Part shown: positions 10,901 to 22,019 of the stretch, piece after piece
Layout of the letters: each line of letters starts with the position of its first letter
How positions within the stretch are numbered: position 1 is the stretch's first letter
Assembly: GCF_964355755.1 (NCBI RefSeq)
Contig: NC_092671.1
Span: forward strand, 10,799,001-10,863,000
Reading direction: 5' to 3'
DNA length: 64,000 nucleotides
Source: Antedon mediterranea
Lineage: Eukaryota > Echinodermata > Crinoidea > Comatulida > Antedonidae
Translations under genes and position numbers: made by a program
The notes under the pieces: model-generated
Database searches by the model: none
What the model saw: only the letters and a program-made list of their open reading frames with translations
What the model was told of the DNA's origin: nothing

Positions 10901-13900
10901 TAAATCCAATTTTCAAAACCCTTGCTGCTGAATTTTTTCATTTTGGTCATCAATGTACTGCTACAATCCTTCCCAAGTTTTTGCAACATTTCACAAAACT
11001 TCATCTGTAGTTTATTGACATCGTTCTCTGAATTAGCACTGTTATGAAAGTCAGCAATTTCAGAGAAAGTAGACGAAAATTTGCATGCAATACTGAGTTT
11101 GAAATCAACGTCTTGAAGTTCTTCTTCAGTCTCCTCCATAGAACGTCTCATAGAGGCGTATCGTCGGGAATGAAAATATTGGATGATTTTCGTGGCAATA
11201 TTGTGTAATAATTTTCTTTTGCGAAACTTTTTCTCGTATGCCGAATCAATGCTGGTTTCTTCTTTGTAAGCAGACTCCACTTCTGTTATTGAAAAAGGTT
11301 GAACAGGTATTGTAGAATGTTACGATCACTAACTTCTAACATATTTTTTTTATACATGCATACACTTATCATAATTATGTTTTGGTAAAACATTCAATTA
11401 CATTTAGATAAATTATTATATATTTCTAATATTAAAATTGTTTACAATACATTCATGCCTTTCCCGAAACAATATAAGAAAGCAAACAGAAAAATGTAAA
11501 ATTAATTTCATATAATTTACCTCTGGTATAACGGTCCAGTTTCATCTGGTCTGCTTCAGAACGTTCCTCAGCGGTTTTAAAATGTAAGCATTCAGCGTAT
11601 ATCTCTCCCAACTTTTGATTCAATTGATCAAACTCTGGTTTGAATTCTACAGCACTTAATTCGTAGTTTGATATTGTACACCCAAGACTAAGAACCATCA
11701 AGCCATATGCTCTTAATCTGATTTCGCCAAAGTATATAGATGAAATCAAATCAGATTCAGTTAGTGGTAACGCATACGAAGCAATACGCAGCAAGCCATA
11801 GAAATCCCATCCGCACACCATATTTCTAACAGACCACGTGTGTGCTATGGTATGCAGAATCATCATAATAATTGATTTGTTGACAGTTTGTATTGCACCA
11901 CCACTGGATCTAGAAAAGAAGTCGGTTAGTAGAGTTGTTTTGGTGATAATCTGTGTCCAATCAGATGACCCGTATTTCAGATTGGCATCAAGCTCAAAGA
12001 TCTCTCGCAATTGCTCCATCCATGCTGTGAGTGGGTCTATGGAAGAAGGCAAATTTAATTCATCCAGTAACTCTTTATAACCCAATGAGAGTTCCTTGAA
12101 TGCTTCCATAGCAACTTGATTTAAAACCAAGAAGTCGGTTACACTGTCATTGATTTTGTTGTGCAGAGTACTAAACGCCTGTAGTCGTGTAGTAAGGTTT
12201 GCCCCGAATAGAATTCTATGTCTAGATGATTTTGACCTTTTATCCAACTTCAATAAAGTTGCTTCTGCTTTCTGGTAATCACCTTGCATAAAGTATGTCT
12301 TGGCTAAGGTCGTTTCAATTGCATCCACAGATTCTTTGTCGACTGTTTGTAAATCTTTTTTCAATTTTCTTTCTTGATCTAAATCTAAAAATACATGTTA
12401 AAAGATTAGGATACAACTTTAGAGCTGCGTCCAATAATCATAATAAGGAAAACGATCTTAATATAAAATCAATACATCCTAGGTTTGTTATTATATATTA
12501 CAAATATCCTGGTGGATATGTTGATACACGTTTCATTTTGTAATCTAATACTGTATGCACAAATCTGTATAAATAGTTTAGTCCAATTTATAAATGCACT
12601 AAAGAGAAATCGAACAAAAGGTTTGTGTACTGTACATTCGAAATTACAAAATGCCAATCAATGGTAATCTATACATTGGGTTTCATTAAATTATTGTTAA
12701 TGTACTTTTAGCATCATGTAGGCGTATTAACGAATTAGTATTATAACCAAATTGGTCTTCATTGCAATGGAACTCAGATAAGATGGTTCAATTTCCACGG
12801 TGATTGAAAAAATACACAGTACGATGTGCTTCTACATAGTGTTCTGTGTTATAGTAGCTCACCATCGAATGAAACCGATTGAGAAGACGATGCGCCTCTT
12901 GCTTGGTTACATCACTGAACTTTTCCATCGACTCATTTTTTCTTGATTGTTTGTTCAGATCTCTTACGTCATTGCCTTTTCCCTTTCGCTCAGCATTAAT
13001 TACAATCATATCTTTAGTATCTAAGGTCAAGATTAATTGACATTGATTTTGAACATAATGTAATTTCATTTTGCATATGAAAACAACAACCTATTTAGAA
13101 CAGTATTTATTATTCAAATTAATGTACTGAACTGTGATTGTATAGTGTGAATAAATGGGTGAATGGAAAAAAACTTATTAAACAAAAATGGAAACAAATT
13201 TGAAACTCACCTGTGTTGGTGAATATACTCAACTTAATTTTAACTTCTTTTAAAAAGGATGTCTTTTAAAAATCTATATAGCCTACTTTTACACTTTTTG
13301 TAATTGTACCATATGTATATGAACTGCCAACCAACATTTCTCTCCTTTTACAAAGACAAATAAAGGTTCTTGTATTTTGTAAGATGTCAGATACACAATG
13401 TCACAAGGTCTATCTGATTAAATAAAATAATTGAATTACCATGAAGTGTTGATGTTCTTGTTGAAGTGCTTTCAGCAAAAATATCCTCTGGAATACGAAT
13501 ATATTCACATTATAACACACGTTTAAAGTTTTTTTTTTAAATTTTGTATATTATTACAGTATAATGTTCAGATGTTTATTTATTTAGTTTATTAGATCGG
13601 TTAACAATTGAAAGCAAAGATTAAATTAAAATAGTAATGAAAATAATTTAAGGTTGTGAATCTTCAAACAGACCAAACAAACATAATGCCTAATTAGTGA
13701 ATTCAAAGGCATGAACAATATCAGTGGCTGGTTCGGAATGGAAACAAATAAAATAAGCAACAAGTTATATAAAAACATACTTGTACAGCCAAAAAGAAAG
13801 CAAGTTATTATAAAGTGTTACTTATATGCTGTTTAGCTTACCTTCTTTACCACTATCTCTAAATTTCGATTTACTATGCGGCCAGTCTTGATCGAAGGTG

Positions 13901-14774
13901 CAGTTGTGAAAGAAAATACATATCATTTTTAAATAGTGTATTGAAAGGTAAAGAAAATATATGTGTTTTATTTGGTAATAAGCCTACAGTAATCTTTGTA
14001 TCGAGTTTACCAAAAATGGCCTAGATATAATCATGTAGCTATGCATAAAGTAATACCGTGAAGTGTTGATTTTCTTGATGTGCTTTCACCAAAAACTTCA
14101 TCTGGAATACGAACATAAGTAACGACAAATGAAAACATACGTCATTAAGTTCAAATAAAAAAGTTATTCACTTTGAATAATTACAGTTTGATATAGTGGG
14201 GGCTGTTATGGCTCAAATAGTTAGGCGTTTTGCAACAGCACCAACTTTTGTGTGTTGGTTCTCCACCCCGTACTCTTTCAATTTCTGTCGGGCGCCTACA
14301 GTAGAAACTTGACTTCAAAGGATCGCCTAATTTGAATAATTTAACATTTGTTACGCAAATGTCCTAATAATCTTTACAACCAATTGTCATAGAATGTTGT
14401 TTTTGGTCCAATACAGAATTTCCAAGATTTTGAACTAAAATATCTCTAACTAACCCCATTAATAGGGTTAACTTGATTAATTTACCATGCTCCCCAAACC
14501 GACGTGTTTCAACATTCAAACTTGGCTCTCTTCTTTCCGTCGGAGCTCCAAGTCCTCTCCATCTATTTCGGATAAGTTTCTTCAGAGTTAGACGTTCAGC
14601 CAAATTAAGATTTTGAATACTATCTAAACTGGCTTCATCAAGGTCTTGAAGTGAAGAGATGTTTCTAAAGCCGACATCTTCTAATATATAAATGGCTCGT
14701 TGTAGCAGACCACATCTTTTCAACTCACGTCGCATGGCATTTAAATCGGCCAATTCATCTTCATTAGACGCCAT
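7988..14774 (-). CDS. SAM-like N-terminus plus four ~280-residue TPR-like modules; unrecognised protein
   Basis: Read exons: 14486-14774, 14057-14101, 13842-13886, 13440-13487, 11521-12378, 10431-11282, 9263-10101, 8785-9125, 8271-8709, 7988-8175. Every junction is phase 1 except the phase-0 one inside module 4. The sum is about 1313 residues if a 2-base frameshift in the third large exon is discounted. Exon 1 holds a SAM-like helical domain (residues ~15-75, ending LAERLTLKKLIRNRW). Three micro-exons encode Ser/Thr-rich linkers. Four modules follow, each beginning with a TPR-like helix pair (TLAKTYFMQGDYQKAEATLL in the first) and carrying a central G/S-S-x-x-W motif (YGSSDW, VGSEQW, PKTKAW, YGSNDW) and a later V.W helix. 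The last exon has an acidic stretch (SDDSDEEEEEED) and stops at TAA 7988-7990, although an overlapping perfect GTAAGT donor leaves a further exon possible. I do not know the family; a scaffold or adaptor is only a guess. Confidence 0.65.
12788..13020 (-). pseudogene. Aborted extra module exon inside the modular gene
   Basis: After an acceptor (CTTAG, phase 1 like its neighbours) an open frame reads DTKDMIVINAERKGKG..., then a TPR-like pair (EAHRLLNRFHSMVSYYNTEHYV), and ends at TGA 12788-12790 without a convincing downstream donor. It parallels the first ~80 residues of the next module exon (11521-12378). A strong donor-like GTGAGC lies within it in the wrong phase. It is most simply a truncated duplicate module. 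Alternatively it is an alternative 3' exon that gives a short isoform. Confidence 0.45.
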
Positions 14775-15569
14775 ATTTCAAGGCCTATATAGAATTATAA
14801 TAGTTCACATATATTCATATATTATCACCATCATATTATCATTATTTATTAAAAGTGCTAATGTAATGGTGATTAAATACAATTTTCTGAGAGTTTCATA
14901 CAAGCATATATTGAAACTATTATATTGTGATTGAGATTTACAGAATTTGGACACAGCCAAGAATAGTTTTGCTTTTTTGTTTCTCCAGCTCAACCTACTT
15001 GTACACTTTTTAATCTATGGGGGTGATAGTCGGAAACCTAACACTTCTGTTCAAACTATTCAAACAAACTACAACAAATCCTTAAATCTTGATTCATTAT
15101 TTACATTCAATACTATTTTTATAATAGAATTTTCAAAAACGTTTATGTATACAGTGGTATTTAATCGATTCTTACACAAATATAACCTCATAGACGTACG
15201 CATAAACCCGTCTGTGCTTGTGGTAGATGTATTGTATATGACAACAATTGTAGTTTCAGAGAAATCTTAACCTGGATTCCAAAGTACAATAATGCAATTG
15301 GTTGTCTCCGTTTAATAAATAGATAGAGATAATTATAAATATAAATATTAAATACATAATATTGTTACCAACAAAAGACAGAAAAGACATGACAAACATT
15401 ATGTGCTCAAATTTTATCAAACAACTTATGAATATAATGTTAATTTATAAAAAACGTATCACGATAATAATTTGATTAATTTTTGGCCCTAAAAATATTT
15501 CTGACAGACAAAAATGTATTGATTAACTTCATTTCTTATGCATTGACATTTTCATTCCAGGATAAAACA
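14775..15569. other. Upstream region of the modular gene
   Basis: AT-rich, with no gene recognised. The open frame at 14947-15270 has no supporting signals. The promoter of the minus-strand gene should lie here, but no clear TATA box or initiator is visible. Confidence 0.35.
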
Positions 15570-16288
15570 AATATATAGCAAATATTTATCTATAACACTT
15601 AAAAAAAGGCCTGTGCTCTTCAATTATAATCTGAGTGGACATGATCTTGAGATGGTTTATGTATGGAAAGATTTAGGTATTTTTATTGATAGTAAATTAA
15701 ATTTTTGTTCACATATTAATCATGTGTTGTCAAAAGCTAATAGAATGATGGGCTTAATATGGAGAAATTGTAGGTTAATGAACGACGGCAGGGCACTTTT
15801 ATCTTTATACAAATCTATTATACGTCCTCACCTTGAATATTGTTCCGCAATTTTCAATTCAATTTCTCCATGTCAGGCCCGTCGAATCGACACTGTTCAA
15901 CGGAAGTTTGTTCGATTCCTGTCTTATAACTGTGTTAATTTTGCCTTTTCCATTGATTCTGTCAGCAATCGTCGAACGATATCTGATATGGTTTTTTTAT
16001 ATAATATTTTAAATTCTAAATATGACTGTTCATTAATTTCACTATTTAGTTTAAATGTTCCTGGTCGTACACGAAATAGACATTTATTGCATATTCCTTT
16101 TAGCCGTGTCGACTGTACTAAGAGGGGACTTTTTCATAGACTACCTTATACATTTAATAATCTAAATAGCAATCATATCGATATTTCTAATGATAGACTT
16201 GGTTATTTTAAGAGGACGATTATGTGTTCACTTCTTGAACAGCCTGCATAACCTGTTTTAATTGAAATTGTTTATGGCATGCCAATCT

Positions 16289-16321
<33 letters not shown>

Positions 16322-16442
16322 TTTATCTGTATTTTATTGTTAACCGTTTTTGATGTTGTATTGTTTTATGTTTCAAACCTGTTAGTGGCGGTATTTATCG
16401 CTGTTGGTTTTTATTGAATAAAATAAAATAAAATAAAATACC
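15570..16442 (+). mobile_element. 5'-truncated non-LTR retrotransposon, C-terminal RT end
   Basis: The frame 15613-16251 (212 residues) carries the post-RT region typical of CR1/Jockey-group elements: WKDLGIFIDSKLNF, then IINHV-like helices with ANRMMGLI, then LYKSIIRPHLEYCSAIF, then QRKFVRFL. The polymerase core and endonuclease are missing, so it is truncated at the 5' end near 15570, where the frame opens with KKRPVLFNYNLSG. After the stop come a (TA)n run (16297-16322) and a 3' tail of repeated AAATA units (about 16415-16442). The protein frame is intact, suggesting a fairly recent insertion. Confidence 0.85.
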
Positions 16443-16764
16443 TAAATGTTAAACCTTCCAGTAAGGAAATGGCCTACTAATACACTTCCTTTAACATATA
16501 TGCCCGTCCAGAAAAATAATGGAACATTTAAAACGCAAATGTTGTTTGAGTTGGGTATATGAATCGATACTCTGATTGGCTGAAAATTTATGGACAACCA
16601 TATCAAAAATAACATCATTTAACGGTAGAACAAGCTATTTTTGTACTAGATATTTAATGTTGACACGTTGCTTGGTGATGGAAGGGTCGATTTTCATTAT
16701 GGGGGAATAAAATGAAGACGCTTGCTTTAGCCATGATGGAGGAAATATATATATATACCTTCAC

Positions 16765-17272
16765 TTGCACTGATGAAGGGCTAGTGTTGCCCGAAAGCTC
16801 TGATAACTTTCCTGGCTCTTTTACTTTATCGTTTTGATTTAGCTTTTTTTTTTTTTTTTATGTATCTACATTGAGATCCAGCCACTGATACCCACAGCAT
16901 TGTCATTTTTTCAGTAATTTGCCTTTGGATTTATATATATGAAGGGCTAGTGTTGCCCGAAAGCTCTGCTAACTTTTCTGGCTGTTTTACTTCTCGTTTT
17001 GATTTAGCTTTTCGCTTTTTTTTTGTATCTCCATTGACATCCAGCCACTGATACCCACAGCATTGTCATTTTTTCAGTAATTTGCCTTTGGATTTATATA
17101 TATGAAGGGCTAGTGTTGCCCGAAAGCTCTGCTAACTTTTCTGGCTGTTTTACTTCTCGTTTTGATTTAGCTTTTCGCTTTTATTTTGTATCTCCATTGA
17201 GATCCAGCCACTGATACCCACAGCATTGTCATTTTTTTCAGTAATTTGCCTTTGGATTTATATATAATAATA
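16765..17272 (+). repeat. Three tandem ~165-bp units with a hammerhead-like core
   Basis: The units start at 16774, 16940 and 17103 (spacing 166 and 163) at the motif 'TGAAGGGCTAGTGTTGCCCG'. They share 'AAAGCTCTG', 'TTTTGATTTAGCTTTT', 'ATCCAGCCACTGATACCCAC' and 'AGCATTGTCATTTTTT'. In the first unit the motif is preceded by CTGA, giving CTGATGA, a GGGC/GCCC stem, then GAAA, which is the order of the conserved hammerhead ribozyme core. Units 2 and 3 have ATATGA instead. A further inverted copy lies at 51270-51455. The repeat is non-coding. Such units are known from Penelope-like element LTRs and animal retrozymes, and this may be a relic of one of these. Confidence 0.6.
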
Positions 17273-17571
17273 CATAGAAATATTTCTTACAAAAAACGCC
17301 ACTCGACGTTTTAAATTTTTGTTCTTTCTTTATTAAATGATGTTTTTGTTATTGATATTCTACTTTTTTATTTTATTTTATTTTATTCAATTTCCAGGTA
17401 ACATACAAAAATCATAAACAAGGTACGGCATCATTCAACAAAACAGAACAAAAGTACTATCAGCACCTGCTGGTAACCAAAAGTGGATCAGTTCAAAAGA
17501 ACTGCACTGTCGAGTGGCTTTCCCAACTAATAGTACGAAAAACGCAATAGACATAAAAACACAGTGATAGT

Positions 17572-19382
17572 CTAGATGAATTCGATATCAGTAATACATT
17601 TTTTCAAATCCCTTCTAAACCCCCCAAAGTTAAACAGGACTTTGTTACGAACTTCATGCGGGATACATTCCCATATTCGAGGGAAATTAACAAACAGGGA
17701 GTATTTAAATGCATTAGTTCTAGCATACATGTGTTTAAAGGTGAGGGACTCTGGATACCGAGAATTAATTGTAAGGTATTCAAATATATCAAAATCAATT
17801 AAATTATGCAAACACTTAACTACAAAAATTATACTATGAAATTTCATTCTTTGAACCATATCTGGTAAATTTAGTATCTTAAGCCTGTCAGTGAAATCGC
17901 CTTCAGCACACAATTTAGTAACCCGTCTTAATGACTTGTTAATAGCTATATTATGTTGTTTTTGATGTGGATCCCACACAGGAGCACCATATTCAATAAC
18001 AGGTCGACATAGTGCATTAAAAAGTCGCAGTAAAATTTCGGTGTCATTGAAACCTACAAACCGTTTGATAAACCCAAGCATTCTCATAGATTTCATCGAT
18101 ACATCATTAACGTGAGCAGACCATGTTAAATCACGTGAGAAGTTAATACCAAGATATTTATGTGAATTAACAGCTTCAAGGGGATTGGATTCGATTGTAT
18201 AAATAAAATGAGGGATATAATTACGTTTCCTAGTTATGTGCATGACTTTACACTTCTTTGCATTTAATTTCATTTTACTATCCTCACACCATTTGGAAAT
18301 TTTACAAAGATCCTTTTGTAAGGTAAGTGCATCATGACGACTGAATACAGGTTTATAAATTACTGTATCGTCTGCATACTGCTTCATAACAGAAGAGGTA
18401 TTTAGAGGTAGGTCATAAACAAAGAGATTAAATAGAAGCGGGCCTAACACTGATCCCTGAGGAACACCCGAGCCCACTCTATCCCAATCAGAATGCTCCT
18501 TATTAAGAACAACACGTTGGAATCTGTCACTGAGAAAGGAGTGAAGACACTTTAGGAGAGATCCACATACTCCCATGTTGTGCAGTTTCTTGATTACTAA
18601 ATCATGGGGAACACGGTCAAAGGCCTTCTCCCAATCAAGGAATATTGCATCAATTACAGGAGGTTGTCTAACATCCATTGTTTGTGACCAATCATGATAT
18701 AACGCTGAGGCCTGTGTAATACACGATCTACCTGGATAAAACCCGTGTTGCGTGGGACTTATAAATCCAAAAAATTGAAGATGAAAAAGAATGTTATCTG
18801 CTATAATACGTTCAAAAACCTTACCTATAATAGAACATAGCGATATGGGCCGATAATTATTAACATCGTTACGATTACCTGACTTAAAAATAGGAGTGAC
18901 ATTCGCGAGTTTCGAATCTTTTGGTACAAAGCCATCCGTTAAGAACTTGTTAAACATTTTGCACAACACTGGGGCAATAATTGGAGCTGACATGGATAAC
19001 ATTTTAGGTGTAATCCCGTCTGGTCCAGGGGATTTGTTGGGTTTCAATGACAATAGAGCCTCGAAAATAGTTTTTTCAGTAATATTAATGTTATTAAGGG
19101 GAACAATATCTGGGTGAACACAATTACAGATCTCATGGTTAACATTGAAATTACGATTAGGTTCGTTAAAGTTTGACGCAAAGAATGTGGAAAATGCATT
19201 TACCGCATCGATATCGGAAACCAAGGGTATACCGTTAAAAACAAAGTTTTTGACTTGTCCAGTCTTACGCCTAGTCTTAACATAACTAAAAAAACGTTTG
19301 GAGTCACCATTTACACAGGCGACACTTAATTTCCTAATATATTGTAAATGAGCTTTTTTTGTTAGGTTTCTTAAATTTTATT
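17572..19382 (-). pseudogene. Reverse transcriptase of the CR1-like element
   Basis: The open frame from 19224 to 17572 encodes 550 residues, and the same frame extends upstream to about 19382 (RKLSVACVNGDSKRFFSYV). RT landmarks with residues counted from 19224: SPGPDGITPKML (~65-75), ANVTPIFKSG (107-116), NNYRPISL (122-129), DWEKAFDRVPH (197-207), GSGVPQGSVLGPLLF (251-265) and the catalytic YADD (283-286). The thumb-like post-RT region HKYLGINFSRDLTW follows, then a C-terminal FGGFRRDLKKCI. All core residues are present. The product cannot be joined to the endonuclease because of the upstream frame change, so the copy is probably dead. Confidence 0.85.
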
Positions 19383-20914
19383 ACTAAACTTTCTATATTT
19401 GTCCATCTTACTTGGGTTATGAGGATGACGATAAGCCTCTTTTAGCATTCGTTTCTTTTTACGAGCCATGATAACCATTTCTTGAGTTATCCAAGCTGGC
19501 CTGTTTCTTTTTTTACTTTTGACTTTAGGGATACACTCGTTGATAGTGGCGAGAAAGAGGTCTTTAAAATTTTCCCACATTTCCTCACAGTCTGATTGTT
19601 CCAGGCACAGTCCCCAAGGAACCGCCCCCAACGTTGTAAAAAGATCGTCATGGTCACATTTACTATATTGATAAAAATATCTATCTACAGGTTTAACTTT
19701 ACTGCATCTAGCGTTAATATTAAAATAAACCCCAAGGTGGTCACTTGTACTGAGACCGGGATGACTTCTGAAATTACATACAATGTCAGGGTTATTGCAC
19801 AAGACCAGATCAATAATGCTACTTTTGGTGTTAGAAACACGAGTACAAAAATCAACAAATTGTATAGTATCAAGTGGAGCAATAGTTTCTTTAAATTTCT
19901 TATAAACTAAGGGACTATCAACACCGTAATCATAATTAAAATCACCAGTTAAAATTATACCACAGTACTTATGTAAAATAGATAGGATAAAATCAACGAC
20001 ATCGTGGAATTGATTGAGCCAATCGTCATTTGAACTCGGTGGCCTATAAACAGCACATATTAAAACTTAAAAATTTTGACCTCAATGTTAGTAGGAAAGT
20101 CAACAATAGAGGATTTAAATGCGTTCTTCAAAGCTAACAGAACACCACCACCGTGTCTTGAACGGTCCTTTCTGTACACAACGAATGAGTCTGGAAACAG
20201 TTCCATAGGCCTACTATCAATAGAGGAGTCCAGCCACGTTTCTGTGACAATCAAGATGTCCAATTCATCAATTGCGATACGCGCATGGAATTCTTCGATC
20301 TTATTCACCACACTTCTGGCGTTAAATAAAGCAACTTGAATAAGGTTAGTTTCAAAGATGGAAGAATCAGTTGATGTATTGCTGGATGCAAGTGACAATA
20401 TACTGTTGTTGTTCAATGAGTTGTAAAAAAATGAGTCCGATAGTTGTGGTAGGGAGCAGATGTTACACGCCCATGGATTATCTTGATAAAACACATAACT
20501 ATCGCTGCTCATAGGTATGCACTTGATATGAAATATGTGATGACATTCACAGCAAATCAGACATTTTTGATTGCGTCTCGTCGTTTTAGCGCAAGATTCA
20601 CATGTATTCTTCGTACTATTACCGTTTCCAATATGCTGGCTCTCACTAACCAACAAACATAGGTTAAAAGTCGAATAATGATTGGCGTAATATCTCACAG
20701 GCCTACTTATATATCGTTTTCTTGTGGTGTTATTAATGCTAGCACATGTATGCAAAAAAAGAGAACATGACTCACCGACACGGATGTTATAATGAACATT
20801 TTCGTTATGATAGCTGAGTTGACGAACCAGACAATCAAATGAACCTGGTTGAAATATGATTGATCTCAGAAATAATGTGCAGAGTAATGTCATCAAACAA
20901 CTAAATAGAGCCAT
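19371..20914 (-). pseudogene. PHD finger and endonuclease region of the CR1-like element, frameshifted
   Basis: The frame 20914-20060 (284 residues) starts with a hydrophobic segment. A PHD-type finger at residues ~105-153 has CESC, then CLICCECHHIFHIKC, then WACNIC. The start of an endonuclease domain follows (VALFNARSVVNKIEEF, LDILIVTETWLDSSI, YRKDRSRHGGGVLLAL). Near 20065 a one-base change ends this frame. The endonuclease continues in another frame with ICAVYRPPSS, GIILTGDFNYD and LSTSDHLGV (conserved SDH) through 19371. PHD fingers in this position are known in CR1/L2-group elements. Confidence 0.8.
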
Positions 20915-20940
20915 TATGTTGTTAAATAAGTCAATTCAAA

Positions 20941-21690
20941 TAGGTCCAGATATGTGTTTGTTGTACCGGTACAGCTAATCAACTAGCGAGCCAGTGTACT
21001 ACACTGTACTACAGCAGCTGGTTTGGCGCGAAATGCAAATCACGGCGTGATCCGGAATTCCTTAGTTCCGATGGCACAAATACATCAAAAAACATCTAAA
21101 ATTCACGAAATTGGACCACAGAACAAACATAAATACCATCAAGAATGTTCACAAGTGAAATGATAACGACTGGAAACATCCAAAACACCAAAGAAAAGTC
21201 AAATTCACTAGGAAAAACTTAATTCCAAACACACTGAGGAGCACGATTAAAAACACGTCCGTGTCGTTCGAGTGGTATTTACAGACTTAATATTGTTTAA
21301 AATAAAATTTAATTGAACCATCATGGGAACTATTTTCAAGAACAAATGAGTAAAATTAACAACTAAATAAAATAAAATACAAAGCACCAAAGGGTGTCAG
21401 GAAATACTTAAACAATTAGTAACAAAGAAAGCATAAAAAGGTAGGCTCCTCTCGTTAATTATTTTGCTTTGATCATGGAGGAAATATAGATTCCTCCTTG
21501 CGTTGATTGAGTCTTTTTTTTTGTCAAGTGAGGGTCTTAACTCTTTCCAAAGCATTTCATTAATTGCACATATATAATACTTTAAAATAATTGATTGTAT
21601 CAGTAGAACTGATATCATGATTTCTTAGATGTTCTCCTATGATACCTTTGTTGTGTTCGTTAATGCGTTGATAAAGGTGCCGACAAGTGT
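20941..21690. other. Flank between two retroelements
   Basis: No gene recognised. The part up to about 21300 may be 5' UTR of the CR1-like element (GC-richer words such as TTGGCGCGAAATG). The remainder is AT-rich. Confidence 0.35.
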
Positions 21691-21985
21691 ATACGAGATA
21701 ACAAAACAAGAAGAATGGAGTAAAAGAATTAAACGAAGGAGACTAAAATGGTATGGACACATAATTAGATTACCGGATGATACCCCAATCAAACAAACAA
21801 TGAAGGAAACTAACAGGAAAGTAAAACGACCCGTAGGAAGACCAAGAAATAACTGGATGAATCAAATAAAGAAAGACTTACAAGGACAAGTAGACACTAA
21901 CACAATAACAAACCATCCTGCCATAAACAGACAAAAATGGAAACAAATTGTGGAAAGCGTAATGTCGGAAGACGGAAAACGTTAA
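21690..21985 (+). mobile_element. C-terminal fragment of an RTE-type retrotransposon
   Basis: The frame ending at TAA 21983-21985 reads RIKRRRLKWYGHIIRLPDD, then KRPVGRPRNNWMNQIKKDL, then NRQKWKQIVESVMSEDG. This is the signature C-terminus of RTE/BovB-like reverse transcriptases (RRLRW.GH..RM..., RP.GRP...W.D.I..DL, DR..WR..V). Only the last ~95 residues remain. The 7.1-kb satellite-capped element begins 17 bases downstream. Confidence 0.85.
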
Positions 21986-22019
21986 CAACAAACAAAACAA
22001 TACACAGCAAAATTTGAAA

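Larger units (their letters stand above)
17366..20940 (-). mobile_element. CR1-like non-LTR retrotransposon, nearly full length, two frameshifts
   Basis: On the minus strand the element runs from about 20940 to an AAATA-repeat tail at 17366-17390. It encodes in order a PHD-type zinc finger, an apurinic-like endonuclease and a reverse transcriptase. The reading frame is broken near 20065 and near 19375. It lies tail to tail with the element at 15570-16442, which ends in the same AAATA tail type, and the ~165-bp tandem units lie between them. The 5' boundary is not determined; sequence to about 21300 could be its 5' UTR. Confidence 0.85.

Noticed and set aside
14210-14300. tRNA-like words in intron 1 of the modular gene (ATGGCTCAAATAGTTAGGCG ... 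TTGGTTCTCC)
   Set aside because: The B box is poor and no acceptor pairing was found.
16297-16322. (TA)n run as a promoter element
   Set aside because: Simple dinucleotide repeat in a retrotransposon 3' UTR.
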